This document shows, piece after piece, positions 1 through 7,908 of a DNA stretch of 56,905 nt. This DNA comes from Lachnospiraceae bacterium (GTDB taxonomy: Bacteria; Bacillota; Clostridia; Lachnospirales; Lachnospiraceae). Each line of letters starts with the position of its first letter. Position 1 is the stretch's first letter. The DNA is taken from the NCBI GenBank assembly GCA_017479935.1, contig JAFVBO010000042.1, positions 1 to 56,905 on the forward strand, given 5' to 3'. The position numbers and the translations under genes were made by a program. The notes under the pieces are model-generated. The model did no database searches, had not been told where the DNA came from, and worked only from the letters and a program-made list of their open reading frames with translations.

Positions 1-411
1 TGCTTTGACTTTTTCCAGTTCCTCGCGTTGTTTAGCGGTCTGTTTAAGCTTGTCCTTAACCTGGTCCAGTTTTTCCTCCTGCTCCGAGATATAGTCAGAT
101 CGGAGTTCCTTAACAGACTTGATGGAGGCTGCCGCTTCCTGAGTGGCACTGTTGATGAAGTACGTGTTTGTGCCGAATCTGTTTTTCAGTTGCATATGGA
201 AAGACGGGGCAAGCTTTTCTTTGAGTTCTTTATTGGCCTTTTTTCGAAGGTCAACACCCTCCGGTATTTCGGGCTTGCTACCGCGCAACTGTAGTCTGAC
301 AGAAGCCTGCTTCATGCGATTAAACAGAACCAGGTCCGCTGAGACATTTTTAGCGTCTTCCGATCTCATTTTGTCTTTGGGTATATGCCTTGAAAACAAT
401 GTTTTCTGCAT
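1..411 (-). CDS. Probable TnpB-like (IS200/IS605 OrfB) protein, N-terminal part
   Basis: The reading frame starts at ATG 411 behind GGAGAG and runs off the left edge without a stop; 137 residues are visible. A basic N-terminus is followed by a helix-rich stretch around FGTNTYFINSATQEA and then a Lys/Glu-rich coiled region near SEQEEKLDQVKDKLKQ. This order (a NSAxxEA-type helix followed by a charged coiled segment) resembles the N-terminal half of larger TnpB or Cas12-like proteins, RNA-guided nucleases of IS200/IS605 elements. The RuvC-like catalytic half would lie outside the window, so the assignment rests on weak N-terminal resemblance. It could instead be an unrelated coiled-coil protein. 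Confidence 0.45.
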   Translation of the reverse strand, partial: MQKTLFSRHIPKDKMRSEDAKNVSADLVLFNRMKQASVRLQLRGSKPEIPEGVDLRKKANKELKEKLAPSFHMQLKNRFGTNTYFINSATQEAAASIKSVKELRSDYISEQEEKLDQVKDKLKQTAKQREELEKVKA

Positions 412-806
412 TTGAATCTCTCCAGAGCGCATGGTTAAAACTAACTTGGTTACTGCTTGCATTATACCAAAAAAAGTGGTACTCTGTCAACAGAGATCCG
501 CACATATGTTCGTGTAAAAAAAGGAATCCATTCGCCCTGTATGTGAAGGGCGAAATCGTTTGGGAGGGGTCTTACGCGGCTTTCGATAATCATTGCCTGA
601 ATCCTCATCGTGCAGGTACGAATACAGTCCTTCCATCATTTTCACATTGCGTCAGACATTCACAGACCGGACAGTCCTCACTGTTACAATCATGGTGCAT
701 TTCAACTATGGGATAAACCAACGCAAACAGCCTCCACCCGGTCTTAAAGACCAAATGAAGGCTGCTTACCATACCCTTGTATTGTGATAAGATTAAAGCA
801 ATCCCA
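412..806. other. Intergenic region, 5' side of the TnpB-like gene
   Basis: About 400 bp without a convincing gene. It holds the 8-bp perfect hairpin at 531-554, about 120 bp upstream of the TnpB-like start, which could be the left-end hairpin of an IS605-type element. I see no tnpA (HUH transposase) gene in it. Confidence 0.4.
531..554. repeat. Perfect 8-bp hairpin, possible IS end
   Basis: TTCGCCCT (531-538) pairs perfectly with AGGGCGAA (547-554) across an 8-nt loop. Subterminal hairpins mark the ends of IS200/IS605 elements, and this one lies upstream of the TnpB-like gene. The link to a mobile element is inferred from position. Confidence 0.4.
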
Positions 807-820
807 TCATTCCTATATCC

Positions 821-1807
821 CTAACGCACAAATTTGGATCCTGCAAACAGCGCAATCACAATGAAGAAAGCGACCATCATCATACCCATAACATTTTGCA
901 TGCCATTCCCCGTGTAACCGGTAGCCGGTGACTGCGGCACATCCGGTTCCGTAATCGGCTCAGGCTCCGTGATCGGCTCAGGCTCCGTGATCGGCTCAGG
1001 CTCCGTAATCGGCTCAGGCTCCGTAATCGGCTCAGGCTCCGTGATCGGCTCAGGCTCCGTAATCGGCTCAGGCTCCGTGATCGGCTCAGGCTCCGTAATC
1101 GGCTCAGGCTCAGTGATCGGCTCGGGCTCCGTAATCGGCTCAGGCTCCGTGATCGGCTCGGGCTCCGTAATCGGCTCAGGCTCCGTAATCGGCTCAGGCT
1201 CCGTGATCGGCTCGGGCTCCGTAATCGGCTCAGGCTCCGTGATCGGCTCGGTTTCCGGCTCTTCCACTACGAACACATACTCATCATAGCACTGATCCGC
1301 ATCGCCGGCGCTTAAAACATGTTCGCCTGCTTCCAGGATAATGTCATAGCTTCCATGATCGCTGGCCATGGTAACCATGTTAGTACCATCGATATAAATC
1401 GTATAGAGCTCATGCCAATTTGCAACCGTCCAGGAAAGAAGACCTTCCTCATAAGAAGCGGCTACGATTTCCATCGGGTCTGTTTCTACAGGCTCATCGA
1501 TTACATCGCCAAGCGTTAAGCTATAAGTAGCTTCACAGCCATCCGCATCTGCCACAACGATCGTGTGAACTCCATCCTCCAGAGCAATGTGGGTACTTCC
1601 CTCTGCATCTCTCATCGTGACAACATTCGTGCCATCCACGGAAATCGTGTACAGGTTATGAATCATACCCGTCAGAGACCAGGAAAGAATATCGCCCTCA
1701 TATTCAACAGCGCCAAAGCTTAACGGAGCTTCGTCATCTGCCAATGCAGGGATGGAAAGAATCAGGGACATCACAAGCGCAAGCGCTAAAAATTTAAATT
1801 TCTTCAT
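821..1807 (-). CDS. Secreted repeat surface protein with SPATG sorting signal
   Basis: 328 residues from ATG 1807, preceded by GGAGG; an upstream GTG at 1813 overlaps that ribosome site and is less likely. A signal peptide ([22 protein letters not shown]) is followed by two related domains of about 65 residues sharing an LYTIxxDGTNxVTM core, a rigid stalk of ITEPEP hexapeptides (about 17), then SPATG, a hydrophobic segment and a short basic tail. This is the layout of a sortase-anchored wall protein with a Pro/Glu stalk that lifts the N-terminal domains off the wall. The ligand of the duplicated domain is unknown. It is last in a run of three secreted-protein genes, 26 bp after its neighbour. 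The anchoring is inferred from the motif; no sortase gene lies in the window. Confidence 0.75.
   Translation of the reverse strand: MKKFKFLALALVMSLILSIPALADDEAPLSFGAVEYEGDILSWSLTGMIHNLYTISVDGTNVVTMRDAEGSTHIALEDGVHTIVVADADGCEATYSLTLGDVIDEPVETDPMEIVAASYEEGLLSWTVANWHELYTIYIDGTNMVTMASDHGSYDIILEAGEHVLSAGDADQCYDEYVFVVEEPETEPITEPEPITEPEPITEPEPITEPEPITEPEPITEPEPITEPEPITEPEPITEPEPITEPEPITEPEPITEPEPITEPEPITEPEPITEPEPITEPEPITEPDVPQSPATGYTGNGMQNVMGMMMVAFFIVIALFAGSKFVR
951..1250 (-). repeat. 18-bp tandem repeat encoding (ITEPEP)n
   Basis: About 16.7 near-identical copies of an 18-bp unit, plus-strand form GTAATCGGCTCAGGCTCC. Differences are almost only at synonymous positions (GTA/GTG, TCA/TCG), so the units encode the same hexapeptide. 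Copy number is probably changeable by slippage or recombination. Confidence 0.95.
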
Positions 1808-1833
1808 GTTCACCTCCAGATGAATCTCTGAGA

Positions 1834-2907
1834 TTATTCGAACATAGCAAGACCGTAATCATTCGCGTTTGCTTCGGCTACGCCCTTGGACTCAAGGTCA
1901 AGATCATCACAAACAATGACACAGACAAAATCAAGAGTCGCTCCAAGAGGAGTGGAGGCGTTTCCAATACGAAAGGTTCCATTGCTGGAAGCTTCAAACG
2001 TCTTGGTAAAGCTAAAGTTCGTTCCATCTGCTAAGGTATAGGACCAAACTACGTAGACATAGGGCTCTTCCAGAGCTTCTGCGTTCTCATCCAGAGTAAT
2101 GGAAACGATACTTCCATCCTTCTCGATGCTATAGTGCGTAGGCTCGGTGGGCTCAGCGGGAACATAGGCAACCTCTTCGGTCTTGGTCTCGCCGCAAACC
2201 GTGCAGGTATAGGTCTTCTCACCAGCCTGCTCGGCAGTTGCTTCACGGGTGATGACGCCTTCATCCCAAACGTGACCGGTAGCCGGAATCTCTTCGGGGG
2301 CAACCTTCACTTCGCCACAGAGTTCACACTTCTCACCGGCAGTCGCGCCAGCTTCGGTGCAGGTAGGGGCTACAGCGGGGATTTCAACGAACTTGTGACC
2401 AAGGGCAGGGATTTCTTCCTGGGCCTTCACGACTTCGCCGCAAACTTGGCACTTTTCGCCAGCGGTAAGACCAGCTTCGGTGCAGGTTGCATCCTTGCCT
2501 TCCACGGCAACAATCTTGTGGCCAAGAGCAGGGATCTCTTCCTGCGCAGCCAGGATTTCACCGCAGACAGAGCACTTGGAGCCTTCCGTCAGGCCTGCTT
2601 CGGTGCAGGTTGCGGCCTTACCGGGAAGTACTTCTGCTACATGCTCGTGAGCGTTTAATACCTGTGAGTACACAGGTGCGAAATTCTCATATACTTCAAT
2701 CGTATACTCGCCTGCCGGTGCGGCAACCTGAATTCTGTCATTTCCGGCAATCTGTCCATTTACCCAAATTTCAACATATCCGTCTGATTCATAAGAGCCT
2801 ACAATACGACCGTCCTGGTAGCTGAAAAGCTCGCCATCAGCCAATGCAGTCATAGAGAAGGTCAGAAGCATCAGTACGGAGAGAATGATGCTAAAAAATT
2901 TCTTCAT
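1834..2907 (-). CDS. Secreted protein with CxxC repeats
   Basis: 357 residues from ATG 2907 with GGAGGT 8 nt upstream. A signal peptide ([22 protein letters not shown]) precedes a short beta-rich domain, then four consecutive repeats of about 38 residues containing [18 protein letters not shown] and ending xEEIPALGH; the fourth is degenerate ([12 protein letters not shown]). The repeated Cys-x2-Cys pairs with nearby Cys and His resemble small zinc-ribbon-like extracellular repeats common in Clostridia surface proteins. The last 90 residues ([16 protein letters not shown] ... PLGATLDFV) are homologous to the C-terminus of the neighbouring 562-residue protein, so the two genes are paralogous in part. 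No sorting signal is seen, so it is probably secreted or held non-covalently. Function unknown. Confidence 0.75.
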   Translation of the reverse strand: MKKFFSIILSVLMLLTFSMTALADGELFSYQDGRIVGSYESDGYVEIWVNGQIAGNDRIQVAAPAGEYTIEVYENFAPVYSQVLNAHEHVAEVLPGKAATCTEAGLTEGSKCSVCGEILAAQEEIPALGHKIVAVEGKDATCTEAGLTAGEKCQVCGEVVKAQEEIPALGHKFVEIPAVAPTCTEAGATAGEKCELCGEVKVAPEEIPATGHVWDEGVITREATAEQAGEKTYTCTVCGETKTEEVAYVPAEPTEPTHYSIEKDGSIVSITLDENAEALEEPYVYVVWSYTLADGTNFSFTKTFEASSNGTFRIGNASTPLGATLDFVCVIVCDDLDLESKGVAEANANDYGLAMFE

Positions 2908-3033
2908 ACTTTCATACCTCCATTACGCCGATTATCTTCGGTGTAAGACATTTTTGCATAGGAAGCCGTTCCCGATTCCCTTCAGAGAGCCGGAAACGGC
3001 TGTTATTCAGGAATATTGCTTCAATACATTCTC

Positions 3034-4695
3034 TTATCTAAGAACCTGAGAAGCAACAACTTCAAATCCGCTCGGCTTCACATCGGCAGCCGCGTCATCC
3101 GTCAAGGTCACCTGAACCATGTTCAGCGTAGCACCGTAAGGAGCAGTAGGGCCAGCCATCTTGAAGGTATGGTTTCCATCCTTATCCTCTACAACGTCCT
3201 TAATGACGCAGTAGGAGAAGGTATCGCCATTGGCCAGCGTGTAATGCCAGGCAACACGGACGTACAGAGCCTTGTATTCCTTCTTGCCCATGGTAATCAT
3301 ACCGGTTCCGGCTGTTGTATCCGTCTTCGTTACCTTGGACAGATCAAGCTTGTAATCATCCTTGTGTGCAGCATCCGCTACATCTTCACCAGTCCACTCT
3401 TCATGTTCACCACAATCCAAGCACTGACGGAACCAGTAACCAGGAGTAGCCTCTCCAGCTGCATTACGCTCTACCCATTCGCTCCAGTTGTGTCCCTTTG
3501 CCTCGACCTCTCTGGTCTCAGTATGGGTCTTGTCAAGTTTGCAAACGCGGGTCTCAACTCCCGCTTCCGTGCAGGTTGCAGGAGTAGTAACCTTCCACTC
3601 TCCCCAAACGTGTCCCTTGGCATTCTCATAAGTCACTTCCTCTGTCTTCTCACCGCAGACAGAGCACACAGTGTACATCGTGCCTTCTTCAGCGCAGGTA
3701 GCCACCTTGGTAATTACAGTCTGGAACTTGTGTCCCAGCGGCTCAGTCGTAACGACTTCTTTTGCATTCGCATCAAAATCACCCGTGTGCCACTTGCAAA
3801 GGCGATAATTGGAACCCGGTTCCGTACAGGTGGGAGCGATTTCTTCCTGCCACTCACCGAACTCATGATTGTTCGGGTCTAACGGCATATCGCTCTTATT
3901 CTGCTTAATCTCACAGACAGAGCACTGATACTCCTGGGTACCCATAGTATGGCAGGTAGAAGCAGAGATAACCTTTCCCGTAGCAACCCACTGATGTCCA
4001 GGAGTCTTCTTGGTATAGCTATCGTTCTTTTCCAGCTCAGAAGCATCTACCAGTTCCTCTTTCAGCTTACCACATTCAACGCAGTAAACCTTGCCAACTT
4101 CATTGTGCGTGCAGTCCATCTCCTGAACGATCTTGTAATCGTCAAAAGCATCCGCCTCATCACTCCAGGTATGCGTGTGCTTCGGAACAGTAATTGTGAC
4201 AGTCTCTTCGCAATCCACAACAGCGTGGAAAAGGCCCGTCTCTTCGTCACGATACACGCCATTCTCATCCACGTCGCCGTTCACAACAGTATTCATGCAA
4301 GCCAGGACAACATAGCCATCCTTTTCGCAGGTAGCCGGCTCTTCCTTTACGACAAAATCCGCATAGTCTGCGGGATTCTTCAAATATTCCGCAGCAGTAG
4401 GGAATGCATGCTTGCTCGGAACATGGACTACATATTCTTTGAATTCGCTGCCAGGAATAGTACCCGTATAATCCTCGCTATGGGCCGTACACAGGAAACG
4501 GATAATACCGCTTGTTCCACCGCATTCAGTGCTCCATTTCTTTACGATGGTATACTCTCCATCCAGATCAAAGGTATGTTCTGAGGACGCTTCAGCTTCA
4601 GCCGCAGCATCCGTGTTTTCGTCTGCCAGTACGGTTCCACAGATCATGGAAGCGCCCAGCAGTGCGCTTGCTAATAAAAGGATTCCTTTTTTCAT
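3034..4695 (-). CDS. Secreted Cys-rich repeat protein
   Basis: 553 residues from ATG 4695, chosen because GGGAGAAAG lies just upstream; an in-frame ATG at 4722 would add nine polar residues before the signal peptide (KKGILLLASALLGASMICGTVLA). The mature part carries several irregular Cys/His units such as ATCAEEGTMYTVCSVCGEK and ATCTEAGVETRVCKLDKTH, related to those of the 1834-2907 protein but more diverged. The C-terminal domain (VAWHYTLANGDTFSY ... APYGATLNMV) matches the C-terminus of that neighbour. It is the first gene of the three-gene run of exported proteins. No anchor motif is visible and the function is unknown. The 126-bp gap after it contains a 5-bp stem with a GAAA loop at 2988-3001. 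Confidence 0.75.
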   Translation of the reverse strand: MKKGILLLASALLGASMICGTVLADENTDAAAEAEASSEHTFDLDGEYTIVKKWSTECGGTSGIIRFLCTAHSEDYTGTIPGSEFKEYVVHVPSKHAFPTAAEYLKNPADYADFVVKEEPATCEKDGYVVLACMNTVVNGDVDENGVYRDEETGLFHAVVDCEETVTITVPKHTHTWSDEADAFDDYKIVQEMDCTHNEVGKVYCVECGKLKEELVDASELEKNDSYTKKTPGHQWVATGKVISASTCHTMGTQEYQCSVCEIKQNKSDMPLDPNNHEFGEWQEEIAPTCTEPGSNYRLCKWHTGDFDANAKEVVTTEPLGHKFQTVITKVATCAEEGTMYTVCSVCGEKTEEVTYENAKGHVWGEWKVTTPATCTEAGVETRVCKLDKTHTETREVEAKGHNWSEWVERNAAGEATPGYWFRQCLDCGEHEEWTGEDVADAAHKDDYKLDLSKVTKTDTTAGTGMITMGKKEYKALYVRVAWHYTLANGDTFSYCVIKDVVEDKDGNHTFKMAGPTAPYGATLNMVQVTLTDDAAADVKPSGFEVVASQVLR

Positions 4696-5251
4696 AATAC
4701 TTTCTCCCTTTTTGTATTTCATTCAAAGAGCTTTATTTGACGGCCACTGGGTTGCTTCCCCTGTAAAGGCATCCAGTTCTCCGTTCTAAATCTCCAGAAA
4801 TGATCGTTTTGATACAACAGTTTGTGCTCTCGTTCAGAGCACTTTTCATTACAAGCTGACAGTCTTCTATAAACAATTCCATGCAGCCTAAGGAGTGGCT
4901 GCACCTTCTTACATGAAAACAAACGCGTCGCTGCGCGCTGCTACTCATGTTTTTTAAACCAGATGAGATCGTTCTGCGATATCGAAAGACTCATCCGGGC
5001 TCCTGGCACGCATCCAGGCACCCCTACCTGTAACGGTTGGTTCCCTTGCCTTTTGTTTTTTCTTTCTCTGTCGCATAATCATCCTCTTTCCTTCAGTAAT
5101 AAAAGGCTGTACGCCTGTTCCCAGGTGGTCTCCAAGCTGTCTGTCCAGGCAGGAAATGCCCTTGGCATACCGGAGGCTGAGTGATTAGACTTCTATGCTG
5201 TCTTGCCATGTTTTTCTGTGAATTTCCTCCTTTTTGAAAAAGAAAAAACTA

Positions 5252-5280
5252 TCGACAAAAACAGTCAAAACAGATATACT
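5252..5280 (+). promoter_or_regulatory. Sigma-A type promoter, no adjacent gene
   Basis: TCGACA (5252-5257), a 17-bp spacer and TATACT (5275-5280), each one mismatch from consensus. The nearest plus-strand gene starts 330 bp downstream, so this is either a promoter with a long leader or one for a non-coding RNA. Confidence 0.5.
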
Positions 5281-5513
5281 TTGTTGCTAGGGGATTTGCT
5301 TGCTGCTTTTTAAGAAACTCCACTCCATGTCAAAGAAAGCAGCCACTCCTAAGGAAGGCCTGCTATCGCATGTCATACACTCCTCGCAAAACAAGTGTAA
5401 GACATCTTTGCCCGCAGATATTGGGATCTGTCAATTCTTTGCCTTTTGAAAGATCCTTGGCCATCGAAACTCGCTTGCACTAGCCACACCATTTTCTAAA
5501 TACGCATGGAGGT

Positions 5514-5594
5514 TCTAACGGTACTTAGTTAGATAATACACCAACGCAATTAGATTGTCAACCGTGTTGTCTAACATTTTTTCTTAAGTCTAAC
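5514..5594. promoter_or_regulatory. TCTAAC/GTTAGA operator cluster before the Xre gene
   Basis: Four exact boxes at 5514, 5528, 5570 and 5589. The first two form an inverted repeat with an 8-bp gap; TTAGA at 5550 and TCTAA at 5570 form another with a 15-bp gap. The position directly before an Xre-type gene suggests autoregulatory operators. Confidence 0.6.
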
Positions 5595-5607
5595 CGTGTT
5601 TTATCGT

Positions 5608-6066
5608 ATGATTTTCTGTAAACGTTTCGAACAGCTTTGCGCCGAGAAGAATCTTCGGCCTCAATCAAAAGAAATTCTGGAAATGACCGGCGTTTCCTCG
5701 CCGGCTATCAGTAACTGGTTTCAAAAGGATATTCTACCGAAAGCAGAAGTTCTGGTGCGTATCGCCATGTACTTTCACGTGAGTACAGACTACCTCCTTG
5801 GTCTAACCGACGTTAGAATTCCAGGGGCTGCCACTGGGTTAGATAGCTCTTCGCGTTCTAACCCAAACGAGTATTCTAACTCCAATCCACTGCCTCTCTC
5901 TTCATCCAGCTCTTTGCCGTTTTCATCCGAGGACGACCTGACTGAGCAGGAAAAACTTCTTTTAAAAATGTTCCGTCAATCCGGAGCCGAAGGGCAGTTC
6001 CGTATCATCCATGCACTTATGTCAACCTGTCAGGATTTGAACACAACTTCTCACTCCACTCCGTAG
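5608..6066 (+). CDS. Xre-family helix-turn-helix regulator
   Basis: 152 residues from ATG 5608; a GTG at 5596 would add four residues, and neither start has a clear ribosome site. The first 68 residues form an Xre/Cro-type helix-turn-helix domain: KEILEMTGVSSPAISNWFQK is the recognition part, followed by the typical helix ending YFHVSTDYLLGL. The rest is a Ser/Asn/Pro-rich linker and a short charged C-terminus (LTEQEKLLLKMFRQ) that may oligomerise. The DNA encoding the linker carries five more TCTAAC/GTTAGA boxes, so the regulator may bind its own coding region as well as its promoter. It converges on the AAA-ATPase gene at 6201, with a terminator between them. Targets are unknown. Confidence 0.8.
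   Translation: MIFCKRFEQLCAEKNLRPQSKEILEMTGVSSPAISNWFQKDILPKAEVLVRIAMYFHVSTDYLLGLTDVRIPGAATGLDSSSRSNPNEYSNSNPLPLSSSSSLPFSSEDDLTEQEKLLLKMFRQSGAEGQFRIIHALMSTCQDLNTTSHSTP
5802..5880. promoter_or_regulatory. Intragenic TCTAAC/GTTAGA boxes
   Basis: Five exact boxes inside the Xre gene: TCTAAC 5802 and GTTAGA 5812 (4-bp gap), GGGTTAGA 5836-5843 with TCTAACCC 5857-5864 (8-bp arms, 13-bp gap), and TCTAAC 5875-5880. They match the upstream cluster. Binding is inferred. Confidence 0.55.
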
Positions 6067-6138
6067 GAAGATTGCGGATACCCAAAATCAAAAATCCACT
6101 TTCACGAGCCGTTGCATTCTGCCTGCAATAAAATGAAA

Positions 6139-6165
6139 AGCTGCGGGAAAGATTTTCCCACAGCT
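6139..6165 (-). terminator. Terminator after the AAA-ATPase gene
   Basis: AGCTGCGGGAAA pairs with TTTCCCACAGCT across a short loop with one mismatch. Read on the minus strand it is followed by CTTTTCATTTTATT. It lies between two convergent genes and may serve both. Confidence 0.7.
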
Positions 6166-6200
6166 CATGGATTCAGCTGATGTAAAGGATGTAGCAAGGA

Positions 6201-7790
6201 TTATAAAACCGCCTCATACAGGGTTTTATCACCCACATGAACCAGCTTCACGCCGGTTTCCTTATTTTTATTGAAATTGAAGCTCAGCATATAGCCAAAG
6301 GTCAGGCCAAAGTAATTCAGATATTCCGCGATCTGTTTTTCTCCCTCCGCATTGTAGCGCGGGCCGCGCCATATCTTAAGTTCTATGATGTATCGTTGAC
6401 CCAGATAGTCAACAATCACATCCGTACGGGTCTGATCTCTGGTTTGTGCCTCGATGTAATAGTTCCCGGTGCCATTTATAATAGGCTTCAGATATAGAAG
6501 AAACTGCTCTCTGCCGTCCTTCTCCTTAAACTTCTCATCAAGTGGACCAAATACTTCTATATAGGTATCAATAAACTTCTGCAAGATGAGGCGCATATTC
6601 AACACGCCGTCCGTAACGAACTGGTTTCTGGCCAAGTCACCCGCTCGGGCGAAAACATTATTTTTCAGTTCTTCGTCAGAAAGAAACAGATTGTACAGCA
6701 TCGTCTCAAAAATTCGGTTTGCGATGCGAACAGTACCCCTCTCATTTCTGATCAGTCCATACATCTGCATCTGAACAATTTCATCCTGCTGCGGATTATA
6801 TGTAATCTTCGTGCCTTCCATCAGGATACTGCGGATGGATGCTTTTAGATCAGGATAATTATTCAGGTTCTTTGTCAAAGACTGGAACAACGTGTTGTTT
6901 TCAGAAAGAAGGAGCTTTACCGCTTCCTCTAACCCGATTCTGGTCCAGGCAGATGTAAGGCCTCTTCGCACACTCACTCTCTCATCCAAAAGCTGACAGA
7001 TTCTGCTTACCAGAAAAGGATAGCCATTCGTATACTCGCGGATTTGCTTCGCGAGCATTTCAACATCCATCCCGGTATGATGATCCAGGTCATACTCTCT
7101 CAGCATTCCTGCTATCCCCTCTTCTGAGAGGCTCATGTCGATATTGAAATCCGCAGCAATGTTCCAGGGACTATTTTCTTTGTGCTTACCATCCGGGCGA
7201 ATTCTCGCCTTCATGTGCTTTACATCTGTCACTCCGGCCAGAATGACGGACTGAAAAGCCGGTATTCCATCTGTATCTCTGCTGATATAACCGTCTCGTA
7301 ACTGGGCCAAAAAATCGAGGAACACCTGATTGTTGGTCGCACTATCCACTTCATCGATCATCAAAACGATCGGAAGCTTTGATGCCCGGCACCATCTGCG
7401 CATGAGCCTCATCAGATCTTCCAGTTTACTATCCTTATTCTTTGCAGAGATAAACCCTTCCATTTGCTCTTCGACATCTTCCGGAACAGTGTTTTGCCTG
7501 TATTCGAGCTTCGTCAGTATCAGCTTGACAAACCCTCTGCAAAAACTTTCCTCTGTCCTGAACGAAGCGTTTCCTAATCCCTGAAAGTCGAGCCCGACTA
7601 CTTCGTATTCGGATAAAAGGGCTCTTCGAAGAGCATTTAATGTGGTTGTCTTCCCATATTGTCTGCCCCGGTTAATCGTAAAATACTTACCAGCATCCAC
7701 CAGTTTTTTGATCTCTTTGACTCTTTCCGAAAGATCGACCATATAATGCTTTTCCGGTATACAGACGGCTGTTGTATTGAATTCTTTCAT
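6201..7790 (-). CDS. AAA-ATPase with C-terminal PD-(D/E)XK nuclease-like domain
   Basis: 529 residues. The N-terminal half is an AAA-ATPase_like module: Walker A at NRGRQYGKTTT (about 40-50), Walker B at IVLMIDEVDSA, and sensor-like motifs beyond. The C-terminal 110 residues carry a PD-(D/E)XK signature (RTDVIVDYLGQRYIIELKIW followed by a conserved Y/Q helix), as in proteins combining PF09820 and PF08011. Such proteins are abundant and often multi-copy in gut Clostridia and Bacteroidetes; their biological role is not established, though the architecture suggests a DNA-acting or defence-related ATPase. It stands alone on the minus strand and converges with the Xre gene. The putative Asp, Glu and Lys of the nuclease core are present, so it looks intact. 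Confidence 0.8.
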   Translation of the reverse strand: MKEFNTTAVCIPEKHYMVDLSERVKEIKKLVDAGKYFTINRGRQYGKTTTLNALRRALLSEYEVVGLDFQGLGNASFRTEESFCRGFVKLILTKLEYRQNTVPEDVEEQMEGFISAKNKDSKLEDLMRLMRRWCRASKLPIVLMIDEVDSATNNQVFLDFLAQLRDGYISRDTDGIPAFQSVILAGVTDVKHMKARIRPDGKHKENSPWNIAADFNIDMSLSEEGIAGMLREYDLDHHTGMDVEMLAKQIREYTNGYPFLVSRICQLLDERVSVRRGLTSAWTRIGLEEAVKLLLSENNTLFQSLTKNLNNYPDLKASIRSILMEGTKITYNPQQDEIVQMQMYGLIRNERGTVRIANRIFETMLYNLFLSDEELKNNVFARAGDLARNQFVTDGVLNMRLILQKFIDTYIEVFGPLDEKFKEKDGREQFLLYLKPIINGTGNYYIEAQTRDQTRTDVIVDYLGQRYIIELKIWRGPRYNAEGEKQIAEYLNYFGLTFGYMLSFNFNKNKETGVKLVHVGDKTLYEAVL

Positions 7791-7814
7791 TGGCTTTTAA
7801 CCACTACCGCGGTG

Positions 7815-7844
7815 GTCTCCCGGCCAACTTTGCGGCCAGGAGAC
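7815..7844 (-). terminator. Hairpin after the GH3 gene
   Basis: GTCTCC-C-GGCC pairs with GGCC-A-GGAGAC (a G.U pair if read on the minus strand), next to a second short palindrome ACCAC/GTGGT at 7800-7816. It lies in the 118 bp between the GH3 stop and the AAA-ATPase start. A terminator role is inferred; the following T-run is weak. Confidence 0.4.
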
Positions 7845-7908
7845 GTAAGAAGATGGCTGCCAAGCCATATTTTTTGTTTCATCATATCGATGAAGATTTC
7901 GGAATCTT

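Larger units (their letters stand above)
4696..5607. other. Long intergenic region with promoter and operator boxes
   Basis: Over 900 bp with no convincing gene. It contains a GTGCTCT/AGAGCAC hairpin near 4830, a segment at 4918-4945 (CAAACGCGTCGCT) also found in the palindrome at 28868, a consensus plus-strand promoter at 5252-5280, and TCTAAC boxes at 5514-5594. A 17-nt segment at 5395-5411 (GTGTAAGACATCTTTGC) recurs with one mismatch at 2941-2957. Confidence 0.5.

Noticed and set aside
969-1289. Plus-strand frame of repeated VIGSGS units
   Set aside because: It is the antisense of the ITEPEP repeat; no ribosome site and the minus-strand gene has signal peptide and sorting signal.
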